A program made the position numbers and the translations under genes. From an uncultured Actinomycetes bacterium (GTDB taxonomy: Bacteria; Actinomycetota; Acidimicrobiia; Acidimicrobiales; Acidimicrobilacustridaceae), in NCBI GenBank assembly GCA_945957335.1, contig CAMFLJ010000015.1:1-23387 (forward strand): a stretch of DNA of 23,387 nt. Reading direction: 5' to 3'. Under the pieces are notes generated by a model. It ran no database searches and was not told the origin of the DNA. It saw nothing but the letters and a program-made list of their open reading frames with translations. Positions 15,302 to 23,205 of this stretch are shown here, piece by piece; position 1 is the first letter of the stretch, and every line of letters starts with the position of its first letter.

Positions 15302-16235
15302 GGCGGATCCTGGGGTCGAGCGCCGCGTAGAGCATGTCCACGGCGAAGTTGATGAGGACGTAGCCGACGGCGATCACGAGGACGGCCCCCTGCACGGGGA
15401 TGAAGTCCTGGCCGAGGATCGAGTCGACGGTGTACTTCCCGAGGCCGTTGATGCCGAAGATGATCTCGATGATCAGGGCCCCGCCGATGAGGCGGCCGAA
15501 GTTGAGGCCGATCACGGTGATGAGCGAGAAGCTCGAGGGCTTGAACGCGTGGCGCAGCAGGATGCGGCGCGGCGGCATGCCCTTGGCCTTCGCCATCGTG
15601 ATGTAGTCCTCCTGGAGGGTGGCGATGAGGTCGGTGCGCAGCAGGCGCATGTAGACCGCCATCTCGGCCGCGGCGAGCGACAGCGCCGGCAGGAAGAGCG
15701 ACCCCAGGCTCTCGAGGGGGTTGTCGGTGAAGTCGGTGTAGCCGGTGGCCTGGAACCACCCGAGCTTCACCGGGAAGATGTAGATGAGCAGCAGCGCGAG
15801 CATGAAGCTCGGCACTGCCAGCAACCCGAACAGCACCGTGGTCGAGACCCGGTCGAGGATGCCACCCGCCCGCTGGGCGGCGAGCAGGCCGAGCGGGATG
15901 GCGATGATCAGGGCCATGAACTGCGAGTAGAGGAGCAGCTCGATGGTGACGGGCACCCGCTGGGTGAGCGCCTCCCACACGGGCTGCTGGTTGCGGGCCG
16001 AGGCGCCGAGGTCGCCGGTGACGGCGTCGCCGAGCCAGCGCACGTAGCGGACGGGGATCGGGTCGTCGAGGCGCAGCTCGGTCCGCTTCTGGTCGACGCA
16101 CTCCTGGCCGCCCGCACCCGCGCACAGCTTCGTGGCGGGATCGCCCGGGAGCAGGCTGATCAGGAGGAACGACAAGAAGGTGACGCAGAGCAGCACGACC
16201 ACGAGCTGGATCAGCTTCCTGCGGACGAAACGCAT
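15282..16235 (-). CDS. ABC transporter permease 1 (OppB/DppB-like)
   Basis: The 317-residue permease is the first gene of the transporter operon. Helix 1 (RRKLIQLVVVLLCVTFLSFLLISLLPGDPA) with the PGDPA end is the family signature. The EAA loop reads DYITMAKAKGMPPRRILLRHAFKP, and GGALIIEIIFGINGLGKYTVDSI is the conserved C-terminal part. The first external loop has two cysteines (38 and 46, CAGAGGQEC) not typical of OppB; they could form a disulfide at the docking face of a binding protein. ATG 16235 fits helix 1; the open frame continues to 16334 but overlaps the promoter. The predicted leader is about 64 bases. Confidence 0.94.
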   Translation of the reverse strand: MRFVRRKLIQLVVVLLCVTFLSFLLISLLPGDPATKLCAGAGGQECVDQKRTELRLDDPIPVRYVRWLGDAVTGDLGASARNQQPVWEALTQRVPVTIELLLYSQFMALIIAIPLGLLAAQRAGGILDRVSTTVLFGLLAVPSFMLALLLIYIFPVKLGWFQATGYTDFTDNPLESLGSLFLPALSLAAAEMAVYMRLLRTDLIATLQEDYITMAKAKGMPPRRILLRHAFKPSSFSLITVIGLNFGRLIGGALIIEIIFGINGLGKYTVDSILGQDFIPVQGAVLVIAVGYVLINFAVDMLYAALDPRIRHARALA

Positions 16236-16305
16236 GGCGGCCCCGGTTCGGCGTTCGGTGACGAGCCGAGGGACGGCACTGTGACCCCCGGCACACGATC
16301 CCGGG

Positions 16306-16334
16306 AAACTACGGACCAGTTGGCGCCGTGTCAA
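16306..16334 (-). promoter_or_regulatory. Near-consensus sigma-70-type promoter of the ABC importer operon
   Basis: On the minus strand TTGACA (16329-16334, perfect -35) is separated by exactly 17 bases from TAGTTT (16306-16311, TANNNT -10). The start of transcription is expected near 16299. It is the best full promoter in the window and lies in a locally AT-richer patch. Confidence 0.75.
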
Positions 16335-16362
16335 TAACCCTCGGGAGGGCCTCGCCGCAGGG

Positions 16363-17748
16363 TCAGCCGGGGTTGACGGCGGTCGCGTCGGGTGGCGCTG
16401 CGGGCGCCGGCGCCGAGACCGGAGGTGCCACGAGGCCGCTCAGGTCGGGCGGCGGCGCGGTGGTCGTCGTGGTCGGTGGCGGCGGGATCAGCTCCGCCTC
16501 CCGGGCCTGGTAGGCGTTGGCCGTGCGCACGACCAGCGAGGCGTAGGCGCCGGAGTTGTTGTACCCGAGCGCAGCCCGGTAGAGCCCGGCGTCGGTGTCG
16601 AGCCCGCTGCCGCCGGCGCGGCAGAGCAGCCCGGCCGCGGCGAGCGCGGCGTCGTAGATGTTCGAGGGGTCGGCCCGGCCGTCGCCGTTGCCGTCGCGGC
16701 CGAGCGACGCCCAGGCCCCCGGGATGAACTGCATCGGGCCCACGGCCCGGTCGACCGTGGGGTCGCCGTCCCAGCGCCCGCCGTCGGTGTCGCCGACCAC
16801 GGCCGTGCCGTTGGTGCCGTCGAGGGGGATGCCGACGATCGGCTGCGACGTGTCGCCCGATGCGGTGAGGCGGCTGCCGCCGTAGGTGCCGTGGCCGCTC
16901 TCGACCTTGCCGATCGCGGCGAGGCCGCTCCAGCGCAGACCGCACTCGGGGCGCTCGAACGCCATGCGGACCGAGGCCTTGACGTAGGCGTCGAGGGCGA
17001 CGAGTGGCAGGTCGCTGCCGGCGACGTCGGCGGTCAGGCGCCAGTCGGCCATGGTCCGCCGGGCGCCGTCGGCCGCCCGCTGGCGCACCTCGACCTCCTT
17101 GGCCGCGTCGTCACGGGTCGAGGTGGTCTGATCGAGGTCGGAGCCGACGGTCGTGAGCGATTCGGTGTCGTCGCGGACGGTGCGGTCGGTGTCGTCGATC
17201 GTGCGCCGGGCCTGGCGCACCTGCTCGCTGCGAAGCTCGGCGACGTCGTTCACCATGGCGTCGACGCGTGCTGCGGTGGCCGCTGCCTCCACCCCCTCGG
17301 TGCCCGAGCCGCGGCCCTGCACGTAGCTCTCCACGGCGAGCGTTCGCAGCGACGTGCGGTGGCGGTCGAGGGCGTCGCGGGCCTGTGCCCCGCGTGCGGT
17401 GGCGTCGTCGATCTCCGCCTGGAGGCGGTCGTGCTCGGTGGAGAGGGATGCCAGCCGCTGGTCGAGGTCGGCCAGTCGGCCCTTGGCCTCGGCGAGCTGG
17501 TCGGTGGCGGCCCGGTAGGCGGCGCGGGCCTTGGCGTAGCCGTCGCTCTGCACCTGCACGCCGGCCAGCGAGGGCGCCAGGCGCGGGTCGTCGATGACCT
17601 CGGTCTCCTGGGCGCCCGCCGGACGCGAGGACGTGGCCCCCCAGCCCATCGCCGCCGCCAGGCCTGCGAGCGCGACGACGGCGGCGCCCAGACGGGCGCG
17701 ACGGCGCGCGGGTGCGGATGGCGGTGCCACACCGACATTGTCGGCCAT
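16363..17748 (-). CDS. Secreted lytic transglycosylase (MltB/SLT-like) with coiled-coil N-terminal domain
   Basis: The 461-residue exported protein has a basic N-terminus and hydrophobic core (19-38), with cleavage likely after PAGA (46). Residues about 70-235 are highly charged, alanine-rich and heptad-like (coiled coil, as in NlpC/P60- and FtsX-partner proteins). The catalytic domain (about 265-415) starts GLRWSGLAAIGKVESGHGTYGG, with catalytic Glu283, then VGIPLDGTNGTAVVGDTDGG, RAVGPMQFIPGAWASLGRDG and YNNSGAYASLV. These match the actinobacterial murein lytic transglycosylase pattern. The C-terminus is a Pro/Thr/Ala-rich tail with a PPPPTTTTTAPPP run. It cleaves the MurNAc-GlcNAc bond of peptidoglycan outside the cell. 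A distant AAAGG precedes ATG 17748. The ABC operon promoter lies just past its stop. Confidence 0.9.
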   Translation of the reverse strand: MADNVGVAPPSAPARRRARLGAAVVALAGLAAAMGWGATSSRPAGAQETEVIDDPRLAPSLAGVQVQSDGYAKARAAYRAATDQLAEAKGRLADLDQRLASLSTEHDRLQAEIDDATARGAQARDALDRHRTSLRTLAVESYVQGRGSGTEGVEAAATAARVDAMVNDVAELRSEQVRQARRTIDDTDRTVRDDTESLTTVGSDLDQTTSTRDDAAKEVEVRQRAADGARRTMADWRLTADVAGSDLPLVALDAYVKASVRMAFERPECGLRWSGLAAIGKVESGHGTYGGSRLTASGDTSQPIVGIPLDGTNGTAVVGDTDGGRWDGDPTVDRAVGPMQFIPGAWASLGRDGNGDGRADPSNIYDAALAAAGLLCRAGGSGLDTDAGLYRAALGYNNSGAYASLVVRTANAYQAREAELIPPPPTTTTTAPPPDLSGLVAPPVSAPAPAAPPDATAVNPG

Positions 17749-17784
17749 TTCGCCGTGAACCTTTCGCCCGGGCCCGTCGGAGGC

Positions 17785-17790
17785 CACGAT
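17785..17790 (+). promoter_or_regulatory. -10-like hexamer CACGAT of a leaderless gene
   Basis: CACGAT is followed by 6 bases and then GTG 17797. It lies in the 48-base divergent region next to the transglycosylase start. Confidence 0.4.
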
Positions 17791-17796
17791 GGGCCG

Positions 17797-19185
17797 GTGG
17801 CACCACGACCCGTGACCGACCGACCGGGCCTGCCGTCCCGTGCCCTCGACGAGCTGGTCGCCGCCGTCGGCGAGGCCCACGTGGTCACCGACCCCGAGGT
17901 GATGGCGCCCCACGTGGTCGACTGGACGGGCCGCTTCCGTGGCGCCGGGCCGGCGGTCGTCCGCCCCGGCAGCGTCGAGGAGGTCGCCGCGGTGCTGGCG
18001 ACCTGCGACCGCCACCGCGTGGCCGTCGTGCCCCAGGGGGGCAACACCGGGCTGGTGGGTGGCGGCGTGCCCCTCCACGGCGAGGTGGTGCTGTCGCTGC
18101 GCCGCCTCGACCACCTCGGGCCGGTCGACGAGGTCGCCGCCCAGGTCACGGTGGGCGCAGGCGTGACCATCGAGGCCCTCGACCACCACGTCGCGCCGCA
18201 TGGCCTCGCCTACGGCGTCGACCTGGCGGCGCGGGGGAGCGCCACGGTCGGCGGCACGATCGCCACCAACGCCGGTGGGGTGCACGTGCTGCGATGGGGT
18301 GCCACCCGCCGCCAGGTCGTGGGCATCGAGGCGGTCACGGCCGACGGGCGGGTGCTGCGCCACCTCGACGGCCTCGTGAAGGACAACACCGGCTACGACA
18401 TCGGCGGCCTGCTGTGCGGCTCGGAGGGCACCCTCGCCGTGGTCACCGCCGCCCGGCTGGCGCTGGTGCCGCGCCACCCGGCCCGGGTCGTGGCGCTGTG
18501 CGCCTTCGACGGCGTGGGCTCGGCGGTGGCGGCCACGGCGCGGGTGCGGCGCAGGGTCGAGCAGCTCGACGCGGCCGAGCTGGTCCTCGCCGCCGGCATG
18601 GCGCTCGTGTGCGAGGTCGGCGGCCTGAGCGCGCCCTTCGCCGAGCACCACCCGGCCTACGTCCTGTTCGAGGCATCCGGTCCCGAGGACCCCACCGATG
18701 CCCTGGCCGCCGCGATCGAGGAGCTCGACGGCCTCCGCGACGTGGCGGTGGCGAGCGACGACGCGCGCCGGACGGCGCTCTGGGCCTACCGCGAGGAGCA
18801 CACCACCGCGATCAACTCCCTCGGGCCGCCGCACAAGCTCGACGTCACCCTCCCGCTCGGTGGCGTCGCCGCCTTCGTCGAGGAGGTGCCGGCGGTCGTC
18901 GCCGCGGCAGCGCCGGGATCGAGCTGCTGGCTGTTCGGCCACGTCGGCGACGGGAACGTGCACGTGAACGTCACCGGCGTCGACCCCGACGACGAGGCGG
19001 TCGACGATGCCGTGCTGCGCACGGTCGTCGCCCGGGGTGGGTCGATCAGCGCCGAGCACGGCATCGGCACGGCCAAGCGGCGGTGGCTCGGCCTGCAGCG
19101 CAGCGAGGCCGAGCTCGAGGTGTTCCGGGCGATCAAGCGGGCCCTGGACCCGAACGGGATCCTCAACCCACACGTGCTCCTCTGA
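17797..19185 (+). CDS. FAD-linked D-2-hydroxyacid dehydrogenase (GlcD/D-lactate dehydrogenase type)
   Basis: The 462-residue cytosolic flavoenzyme has an N-terminal FAD-binding type 4 (PCMH) domain: PQGGNTGLVGGGVPLHGEVVLSL, then VDLAARGSATVGGTIATNAGG and DNTGYDIGGLLCGSEGTLAVVT. A FAD-oxidase C-terminal domain follows with LFGHVGDGNVHVNVTG (His metal ligands) and the closing GSISAEHGIGTAKRRWL. The fold oxidises D-2-hydroxyacids such as D-lactate, glycolate or D-2-hydroxyglutarate to 2-oxoacids, passing electrons to an acceptor; the exact substrate is not evident. No iron-sulfur partner (GlcE/GlcF) is adjacent, so it probably works alone. GTG 17797 fits the CACGAT spacing; GTG 17812 is an alternative in the same frame. 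The upstream open frame is a shadow of the transglycosylase gene. Confidence 0.92.
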   Translation: MAPRPVTDRPGLPSRALDELVAAVGEAHVVTDPEVMAPHVVDWTGRFRGAGPAVVRPGSVEEVAAVLATCDRHRVAVVPQGGNTGLVGGGVPLHGEVVLSLRRLDHLGPVDEVAAQVTVGAGVTIEALDHHVAPHGLAYGVDLAARGSATVGGTIATNAGGVHVLRWGATRRQVVGIEAVTADGRVLRHLDGLVKDNTGYDIGGLLCGSEGTLAVVTAARLALVPRHPARVVALCAFDGVGSAVAATARVRRRVEQLDAAELVLAAGMALVCEVGGLSAPFAEHHPAYVLFEASGPEDPTDALAAAIEELDGLRDVAVASDDARRTALWAYREEHTTAINSLGPPHKLDVTLPLGGVAAFVEEVPAVVAAAAPGSSCWLFGHVGDGNVHVNVTGVDPDDEAVDDAVLRTVVARGGSISAEHGIGTAKRRWLGLQRSEAELEVFRAIKRALDPNGILNPHVLL

Positions 19186-19201
19186 CGGGCGCCGCCGAGG
19201 T

Positions 19202-19216
19202 GGTGGCTCAGCCGCC
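19202..19216. terminator. Small hairpin at the convergent dehydrogenase/phosphodiesterase junction
   Basis: GGTGGCT - C - AGCCGCC pairs over 7 bases with one G-T wobble and a single central base. It covers the stop codon of the minus-strand gene. Weak on its own. Confidence 0.25.
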
Positions 19217-19978
19217 GAACCACTGGGCCCGGCGAACGAGCACGTCGCGCAGCACGGCCGGCCGGTCGGTCATGATCCCGTCGACGCCCAGGTCGAGGAG
19301 GCGGTCCATCTCGACCGGGTCGTCGATGGTCCACACGTGCACCGGCAGGTCGAGCTGGTGGGCGGTGCGCAGGAAGCGTTCGTCGACGAGCGTGACGCCC
19401 TTGGCGCCCACCGGCACCTGCACGCAGCAGGCCTCGGGCCGCCGCCGGCCGATGCCGTAGCTCGCCGCGCGCAGCCGCGCCACGCCCGCCGGGCCGAGCG
19501 AGGTGCACAGCCCGGGACCGAGCATCGAGCGCAGCCGGTCGAGGCGGCGATCGGAGAACGAGCCGATGCAGACGCGGTCGACCGCCCCGGTGCGGGTGAG
19601 GACCGTGGCCAGGGGCTCGACCACCTCGTCGTGCTTGGGGTCGATGTTGACCCGCAGCTCGGGCCAGGTGCCGAGGAGCTCCTCGAGCGTCGGGATCGGC
19701 TCGCGGCCGTCGACCAGGGCGGCCGCGACCTCGCGGTACGGGAGGTCGGCGATCGCACCCACCCGGTCGGTCACCCGGTCGAGGTGGTCGTCGTGGAAGG
19801 CGAGGACGACGCCGTCGGAGGTGACGTGCACGTCGGTCTCGACGTAGCGGTAGCCGAGGGCGACGGCTCCCGCGAAGGCCGGCATGGTGTTCTCGGGCCA
19901 GTCGCCGGCACCGCCGCGGTGCGCGAGCGGGATCGGTCCGGGGTGGTCGAGGAACGCGAAGCGGGGCGGGTCGTCCAC
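19208..19978 (-). CDS. Glycerophosphodiester phosphodiesterase (GDPD family)
   Basis: The 256-residue enzyme has the GDPD TIM-barrel signatures LAHRGGAGDWPENTMPAF (His20, Glu29), YVETDVHVTSDGVVLAFHDDHLDRVTD (Glu47, Asp49, His62) and VNIDPKHDEV. The C-terminal VHVWTIDDPVEMDRLLDLGVDGIMTDRP is also typical. It hydrolyses glycerophosphodiesters to glycerol-3-phosphate and an alcohol with a divalent metal. No signal peptide is present, so it is cytosolic and probably serves phospholipid turnover. GTG 19978 is supported by TAGCGT (19985-19990, minus strand) 6 bases upstream. It is a single-gene unit, convergent with the FAD-linked dehydrogenase (22 bases apart) and divergent from the SirB1-like gene. 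Confidence 0.94.
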   Translation of the reverse strand: MDDPPRFAFLDHPGPIPLAHRGGAGDWPENTMPAFAGAVALGYRYVETDVHVTSDGVVLAFHDDHLDRVTDRVGAIADLPYREVAAALVDGREPIPTLEELLGTWPELRVNIDPKHDEVVEPLATVLTRTGAVDRVCIGSFSDRRLDRLRSMLGPGLCTSLGPAGVARLRAASYGIGRRRPEACCVQVPVGAKGVTLVDERFLRTAHQLDLPVHVWTIDDPVEMDRLLDLGVDGIMTDRPAVLRDVLVRRAQWFGG

Positions 19979-19984
19979 GGCGCG

Positions 19985-19990
19985 ACGCTA
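19985..19990 (-). promoter_or_regulatory. -10-like hexamer TAGCGT of a leaderless gene
   Basis: TAGCGT on the minus strand ends 6 bases before GTG 19978. Confidence 0.5.
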
Positions 19991-20045
19991 CCGCCGGCGC
20001 CGCCGGGTCGACCGGTGAGCCGGCCGGTCGGGCGGTGGCGCCCGG

Positions 20046-20051
20046 TACCCT
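20046..20051 (+). promoter_or_regulatory. -10-like hexamer TACCCT of a leaderless gene
   Basis: TACCCT is followed by 7 bases and then GTG 20059. It decides this start over the in-frame start at 20035, which would lie upstream of the promoter. Confidence 0.5.
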
Positions 20052-20058
20052 CGCCGCG

Positions 20059-20844
20059 GTGGACCCGTCCCTCGCCTTCGCCGAGCTGCTGTCGCGGCCC
20101 GACGACGAGATCGAGGTCGAGCGGGCCGCCCTGCTGATCGCGGCCCACGCCCACGAGGGGCTCGACGTCGAGGCCGAGCTGTCGGCCATCGACGTCATCG
20201 CCGAGGGTTGCGGCGGCGACGACCTGGGCTCCGTGCTCACCCACGTCTTCGGTGAGCTCGCCTTCCGGGGCAACGCCGACGCCTACTACGACCCTGCGAA
20301 CTCCTACCTCGACCACGTCGTGGCGACCCGGCGGGGCATCCCCATCACCTTGTCGATCCTCACGATCGCGGTGGGCCGGCGGCGCGGGCTCGACCTGGTC
20401 GGGGTCGGCATGCCGGGCCACTTCCTCGTCGGCTCCGCCCGAGACACGTCGGTCTTCGTCGACCCGTTCGGTGGCGGCAAGGTCATCGACGTCGACGGCG
20501 CCGCAGCTCTCTTCCACGCGCTCCACGGGGCCGAGGCGCACTTCTCGCTCGGCATGCTGGAGCCGGTCGGTGCCCGGGCGATCGTCACCCGGATGCTCAA
20601 CAACCTCGTGTCGATCTTCGCGGCGCGGCGTGACCAGCGCAGCCGCCTGTGGGCCGTGCAGCTGCGGGCGATGGTGCCCGGCGCGTCGATCGAGGACCGG
20701 GCCGAGGTGGCCGCCGCGCTGGCCGCCGTCGGGGAGTTCTCCGAGGCCGGTCGGTGGCTCGACGCCCTGTCGTTCGAGGCCCCCGCTCCCGTGGCTGCCG
20801 GCTACCGCAACGCGGCCGAGCGGCTCCGCTCCCGTCTGAACTGA
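20059..20844 (+). CDS. SirB1-like transglutaminase-fold protein
   Basis: The 261-residue protein has the SirB1 pattern. An alpha-helical N-terminus (about 1-65) is followed by AFRGNADAYYDPANSYLDHVVATRRGIPITLSILTIAVGRRRGLDL, where the N-S-Y-L and R-R-G-I-P-I-T-L-S motifs are diagnostic. VGVGMPGHFLVGS carries the conserved His, and DVFVDPFGGGK-like (VFVDPFGGGKVID) the conserved Asp. The usual transglutaminase Cys is replaced in the P-I-T-L-S helix, so the protein is probably not a classical peptidase. The C-terminal third resembles a short TPR-like helical region (RMLNNLVSIFAAR, DRAEVAAALAAVGEFSEAGRWLD). The role in the cell is unknown. It stands alone and is followed by a hairpin terminator before pyruvate kinase. 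Confidence 0.88.
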   Translation: MDPSLAFAELLSRPDDEIEVERAALLIAAHAHEGLDVEAELSAIDVIAEGCGGDDLGSVLTHVFGELAFRGNADAYYDPANSYLDHVVATRRGIPITLSILTIAVGRRRGLDLVGVGMPGHFLVGSARDTSVFVDPFGGGKVIDVDGAAALFHALHGAEAHFSLGMLEPVGARAIVTRMLNNLVSIFAARRDQRSRLWAVQLRAMVPGASIEDRAEVAAALAAVGEFSEAGRWLDALSFEAPAPVAAGYRNAAERLRSRLN

Positions 20845-20861
20845 GCCGGCTCACGGCCGTC

Positions 20862-20889
20862 GACGGGGGCTCGGCGCCTGGCTCCCGTC
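20862..20889 (+). terminator. Hairpin terminator after the SirB1-like gene
   Basis: GACGGGGGCT pairs with GGCTCCCGTC over 10 bases (two G-T wobbles), with an 8-base loop, starting 18 bases after the stop. No T-run follows. Confidence 0.45.
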
Positions 20890-20946
20890 CGCCGAGCGTT
20901 CATCGAGGTGACCAGAACCCTTCACCGGGCCCGCGCGGTGGGCCGG

Positions 20947-20952
20947 TAGCGT
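20947..20952 (+). promoter_or_regulatory. -10-like hexamer TAGCGT of leaderless pyruvate kinase
   Basis: TAGCGT is followed by 8 bases and then ATG 20961. No Shine-Dalgarno precedes the ATG. Confidence 0.55.
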
Positions 20953-20960
20953 TGGGGCCC

Positions 20961-22397
20961 ATGGCCCGCCGGACGAAGATCATCGCCACCATCGGCCCTG
21001 CCTCCGAGGACGAGCGCACGCTGAAGGGGCTCATCCAGGCGGGCATGGACATCGCCAGGATCAACCTGTCGCACGAGTCGCTCGAGCTCGCCCTCGAGCG
21101 CTACCACCGCATCCGCACGGTCGCGGCCGACCTCGGGCGCCCGGTGGGCATCCTGGCCGACCTCCCCGGGCCCAAGGTGCGGGTGGGCCACATGCCCGTC
21201 GAGGGCATCACCCTGGTGGAGGGCGAGGAGTACTTCCTCACCCCGGGCAACGGCTCCAGCACCGGCGAGGTCATCGAGGTCGACTACGACGAGCTGCTCA
21301 CCGACGTGCACGAGGGCGACCTCCTCACGTTCGGCGACGGCGCCGTCCAGGTGCAGTCGCTGGGCCGCAAGGGCGACCGCATCGGTGTGCGCGTGATCCA
21401 CGGCGGCCACCTCACCGGCCGCCCGGGCATCCACATCCCGTCCGAGCGCCTCCGGCTCACCACCCCGACCCCCGACGACCTCCGGCTGGCCGACGCCTTC
21501 GTCGAGGTCGGGGTCGACATGCTGGCGCTCTCGTTCGTCCGCTCGGCCCACGACGTGCGCCGCATCGGCGTCGAGCCCAACCCCCGTGGACCGCTCGTCG
21601 TCGCCAAGATCGAGACCCGTGCCGCGGTCGAGAACCTCGACGCCATCGTCGAGGCCTCCGGTGCGGTGATGGTGGCCCGTGGCGACCTCGGCGCCGAGTT
21701 CCCCATCGAGGAGCTCCCGCACCTCCAGAAGGAGATCATCCGGCGTTGCATCGCCGTGGGCCGGCCGGTCATCACGGCCACCCAGATGCTCGAGTCGATG
21801 ATCCACGCACCGAGCCCCACCCGGGCCGAGGCCTCCGACGTCGCCAACGCCGTGTTCGACGGCAGCTCCACCGTGATGCTCTCCGGTGAGACCGCCATCG
21901 GCGCCGATCCCGTCCACGTGGTCGACGTCATGGCCCGGATCGCCGAGCGCGCCGACGACGAGTTCGACTACGGCGGCTGGCCCACGTGGCTCTCCACCCT
22001 GCACCTGCTGCCCACCGACGACGTCGAGACGAACATCACCAACGCCATGACGTCGGCGGCCCAGCGCGCCGCCCACGAGATCGGTGCGGCGGCGATCATC
22101 TGCCTCTCCCGCTCGGGCTACACGGTGCGCTCGATCGCCCGCTTCCGGCCCCGGGCCAAGATCCTCGGCTTCTCGCCCAACCCGCGGACCGTGAACCAGC
22201 TCACGATGAGCTGGGGCACCATGCCCTACCTGCTCGAGGCCGACGGGCTCTCCGAGGAGGAGCAGGCCCAGGCCGCCCTCACCCAGGCCGTCACGGCCGG
22301 CGAGGTCCACCCGGGTGAGCTGGTGGTCGTGCTGGCCGGATCGGGCATCTACCGCGGCCGCGTCACCGACACGCTGCGCATCATCCAGATCCCCTGA
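20961..22397 (+). CDS. pyk: Pyruvate kinase
   Basis: The full-length 478-residue enzyme begins RRTKIIATIGPAS and has substrate-binding Arg33 and Asn35 in ARINLSH. The B domain covers about 70-170. The catalytic core carries MLALSFVRS (187-195), VVAKIETRAAVENLD (catalytic Lys216), VMVARGDLGAEFPIEELP (235-252, metal-binding Glu/Asp) and ITATQMLESMIHAPSPTRAEASDVANAVFDG. The C-terminal allosteric-fold domain (about 350-478) ends with GSGIYRGRVTDTLRIIQIP. It converts phosphoenolpyruvate and ADP to pyruvate and ATP in the last step of glycolysis. The end of the B domain reads GRPGIHIPSERLRLTTPT instead of the more common KGVNLPG form. ATG 20961 is fixed by the family start and the promoter spacing. 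It is coupled to a downstream hydrolase gene. Confidence 0.97.
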   Translation: MARRTKIIATIGPASEDERTLKGLIQAGMDIARINLSHESLELALERYHRIRTVAADLGRPVGILADLPGPKVRVGHMPVEGITLVEGEEYFLTPGNGSSTGEVIEVDYDELLTDVHEGDLLTFGDGAVQVQSLGRKGDRIGVRVIHGGHLTGRPGIHIPSERLRLTTPTPDDLRLADAFVEVGVDMLALSFVRSAHDVRRIGVEPNPRGPLVVAKIETRAAVENLDAIVEASGAVMVARGDLGAEFPIEELPHLQKEIIRRCIAVGRPVITATQMLESMIHAPSPTRAEASDVANAVFDGSSTVMLSGETAIGADPVHVVDVMARIAERADDEFDYGGWPTWLSTLHLLPTDDVETNITNAMTSAAQRAAHEIGAAAIICLSRSGYTVRSIARFRPRAKILGFSPNPRTVNQLTMSWGTMPYLLEADGLSEEEQAQAALTQAVTAGEVHPGELVVVLAGSGIYRGRVTDTLRIIQIP

Positions 22398-22398
22398 C

Positions 22399-23196
22399 GT
22401 GCAGCGCGAGGTCGTCGACGGTCTCCACCTGGGCCACGGCGGCGACCCCGACGGCGTCCCGGTGGTGCTGGTGCACGGCGCGATGGACCGCGGCGCCGCG
22501 TTCCTGCGCGCCACCCGCCTCCTGAGCGACCTCGACTGGTGGGTCTACGACCGGCGGGGGTACGGGCGCTCCCGCACCGAGCAGCCCGTCGAGCTGGAGG
22601 GGCACGTCGCCGACCTGCTCGAGGTCGTGGGCCTGGTGGTGGCCCGTCGGGGCCGGCCCGTCGTGGTGGTGGGCCACAGCCTCGGCGGCACCATCGCGCT
22701 GGCTGCCGCACAGCGGCGACCCGACGAGGTCGCCTCGGTGGCCGCCTACGAGTCGCCGCTCACCTGGGAGCCGTGGTGGCCCCGCCACGGTCCTGGCGGT
22801 GGCGGAGCGCTGGAGGACGACGAGCCCGAGGTCGCCGCCGACCGGTTCATGCGCCGGGTCGCGGGGGAGCAGGTGTGGGAGTCGCTGCCCGAGGCCACCC
22901 GCAACCGGCGCCTGGAGGAGGGCGCGACGCTGGTCGCCGAGCTGTCGTCGGCCCGGCGGGCCGCGCCCTACGACCCGGCGGCGATCACCGTCCCGTGCGT
23001 CATCGCCCGCGGGGCGGGCACCGACGAGCACCGCACGCGCGCCGCCGCCGAGCTGGCCGCCACCGTCCCCGGGGCGGAGCTGGTCGTCGTCCCCGACGCG
23101 GGCCACGGCGTCCACACCGGTGATCCGCAGGCCTTCGCCGACCTCGTGCGGCGGGCGGTGGCCCGAGCCGGTCGCGGTGGCGCCACCAGCCCGTAG
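22399..23196 (+). CDS. Alpha/beta hydrolase
   Basis: The 265-residue protein has VVLVHGAMDRGAAFL (22-36, oxyanion), WWVYDRRGYGRSRT (47-60), and the nucleophile elbow VVGHSLGGTIALAAA with Ser94. A cap of about 115-195 holds several Trp residues (PLTWEPWWPRHG). VIARGAGTDEHR is the probable acid region, and the catalytic His is in VPDAGHGVHTG. It resembles small esterase/lipase or peptidase-like hydrolases of the haloperoxidase/proline-iminopeptidase group; the substrate is unknown. Its GTG follows the pyruvate kinase TGA after 1 base (TGACGTG), so it is very probably cotranscribed and coupled. This is unusual company for pyruvate kinase but gives no clear hint of function. It ends in TAG that also forms part of the next gene's -10 site. 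Confidence 0.9.
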   Translation: MQREVVDGLHLGHGGDPDGVPVVLVHGAMDRGAAFLRATRLLSDLDWWVYDRRGYGRSRTEQPVELEGHVADLLEVVGLVVARRGRPVVVVGHSLGGTIALAAAQRRPDEVASVAAYESPLTWEPWWPRHGPGGGGALEDDEPEVAADRFMRRVAGEQVWESLPEATRNRRLEEGATLVAELSSARRAAPYDPAAITVPCVIARGAGTDEHRTRAAAELAATVPGAELVVVPDAGHGVHTGDPQAFADLVRRAVARAGRGGATSP

Positions 23197-23199
23197 GGT
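23194..23199 (+). promoter_or_regulatory. -10-like hexamer TAGGGT overlapping the hydrolase stop
   Basis: TAGGGT contains the TAG stop of the hydrolase (23194-23196) and is followed by 6 bases and then GTG 23206. Confidence 0.45.
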
Positions 23200-23205
23200 G
23201 GGCCC

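Noticed and set aside
16338..16349. CCCTC-GG-GAGGG as terminator of the transglycosylase gene
   Set aside because: The stem has only 5 pairs with a 2-base loop and no T-run, too weak to call.
17789..17791. ATG just upstream of the FAD-linked dehydrogenase as its start
   Set aside because: It is out of frame with the enzyme; GTG 17797 is in frame and fits the promoter spacing.
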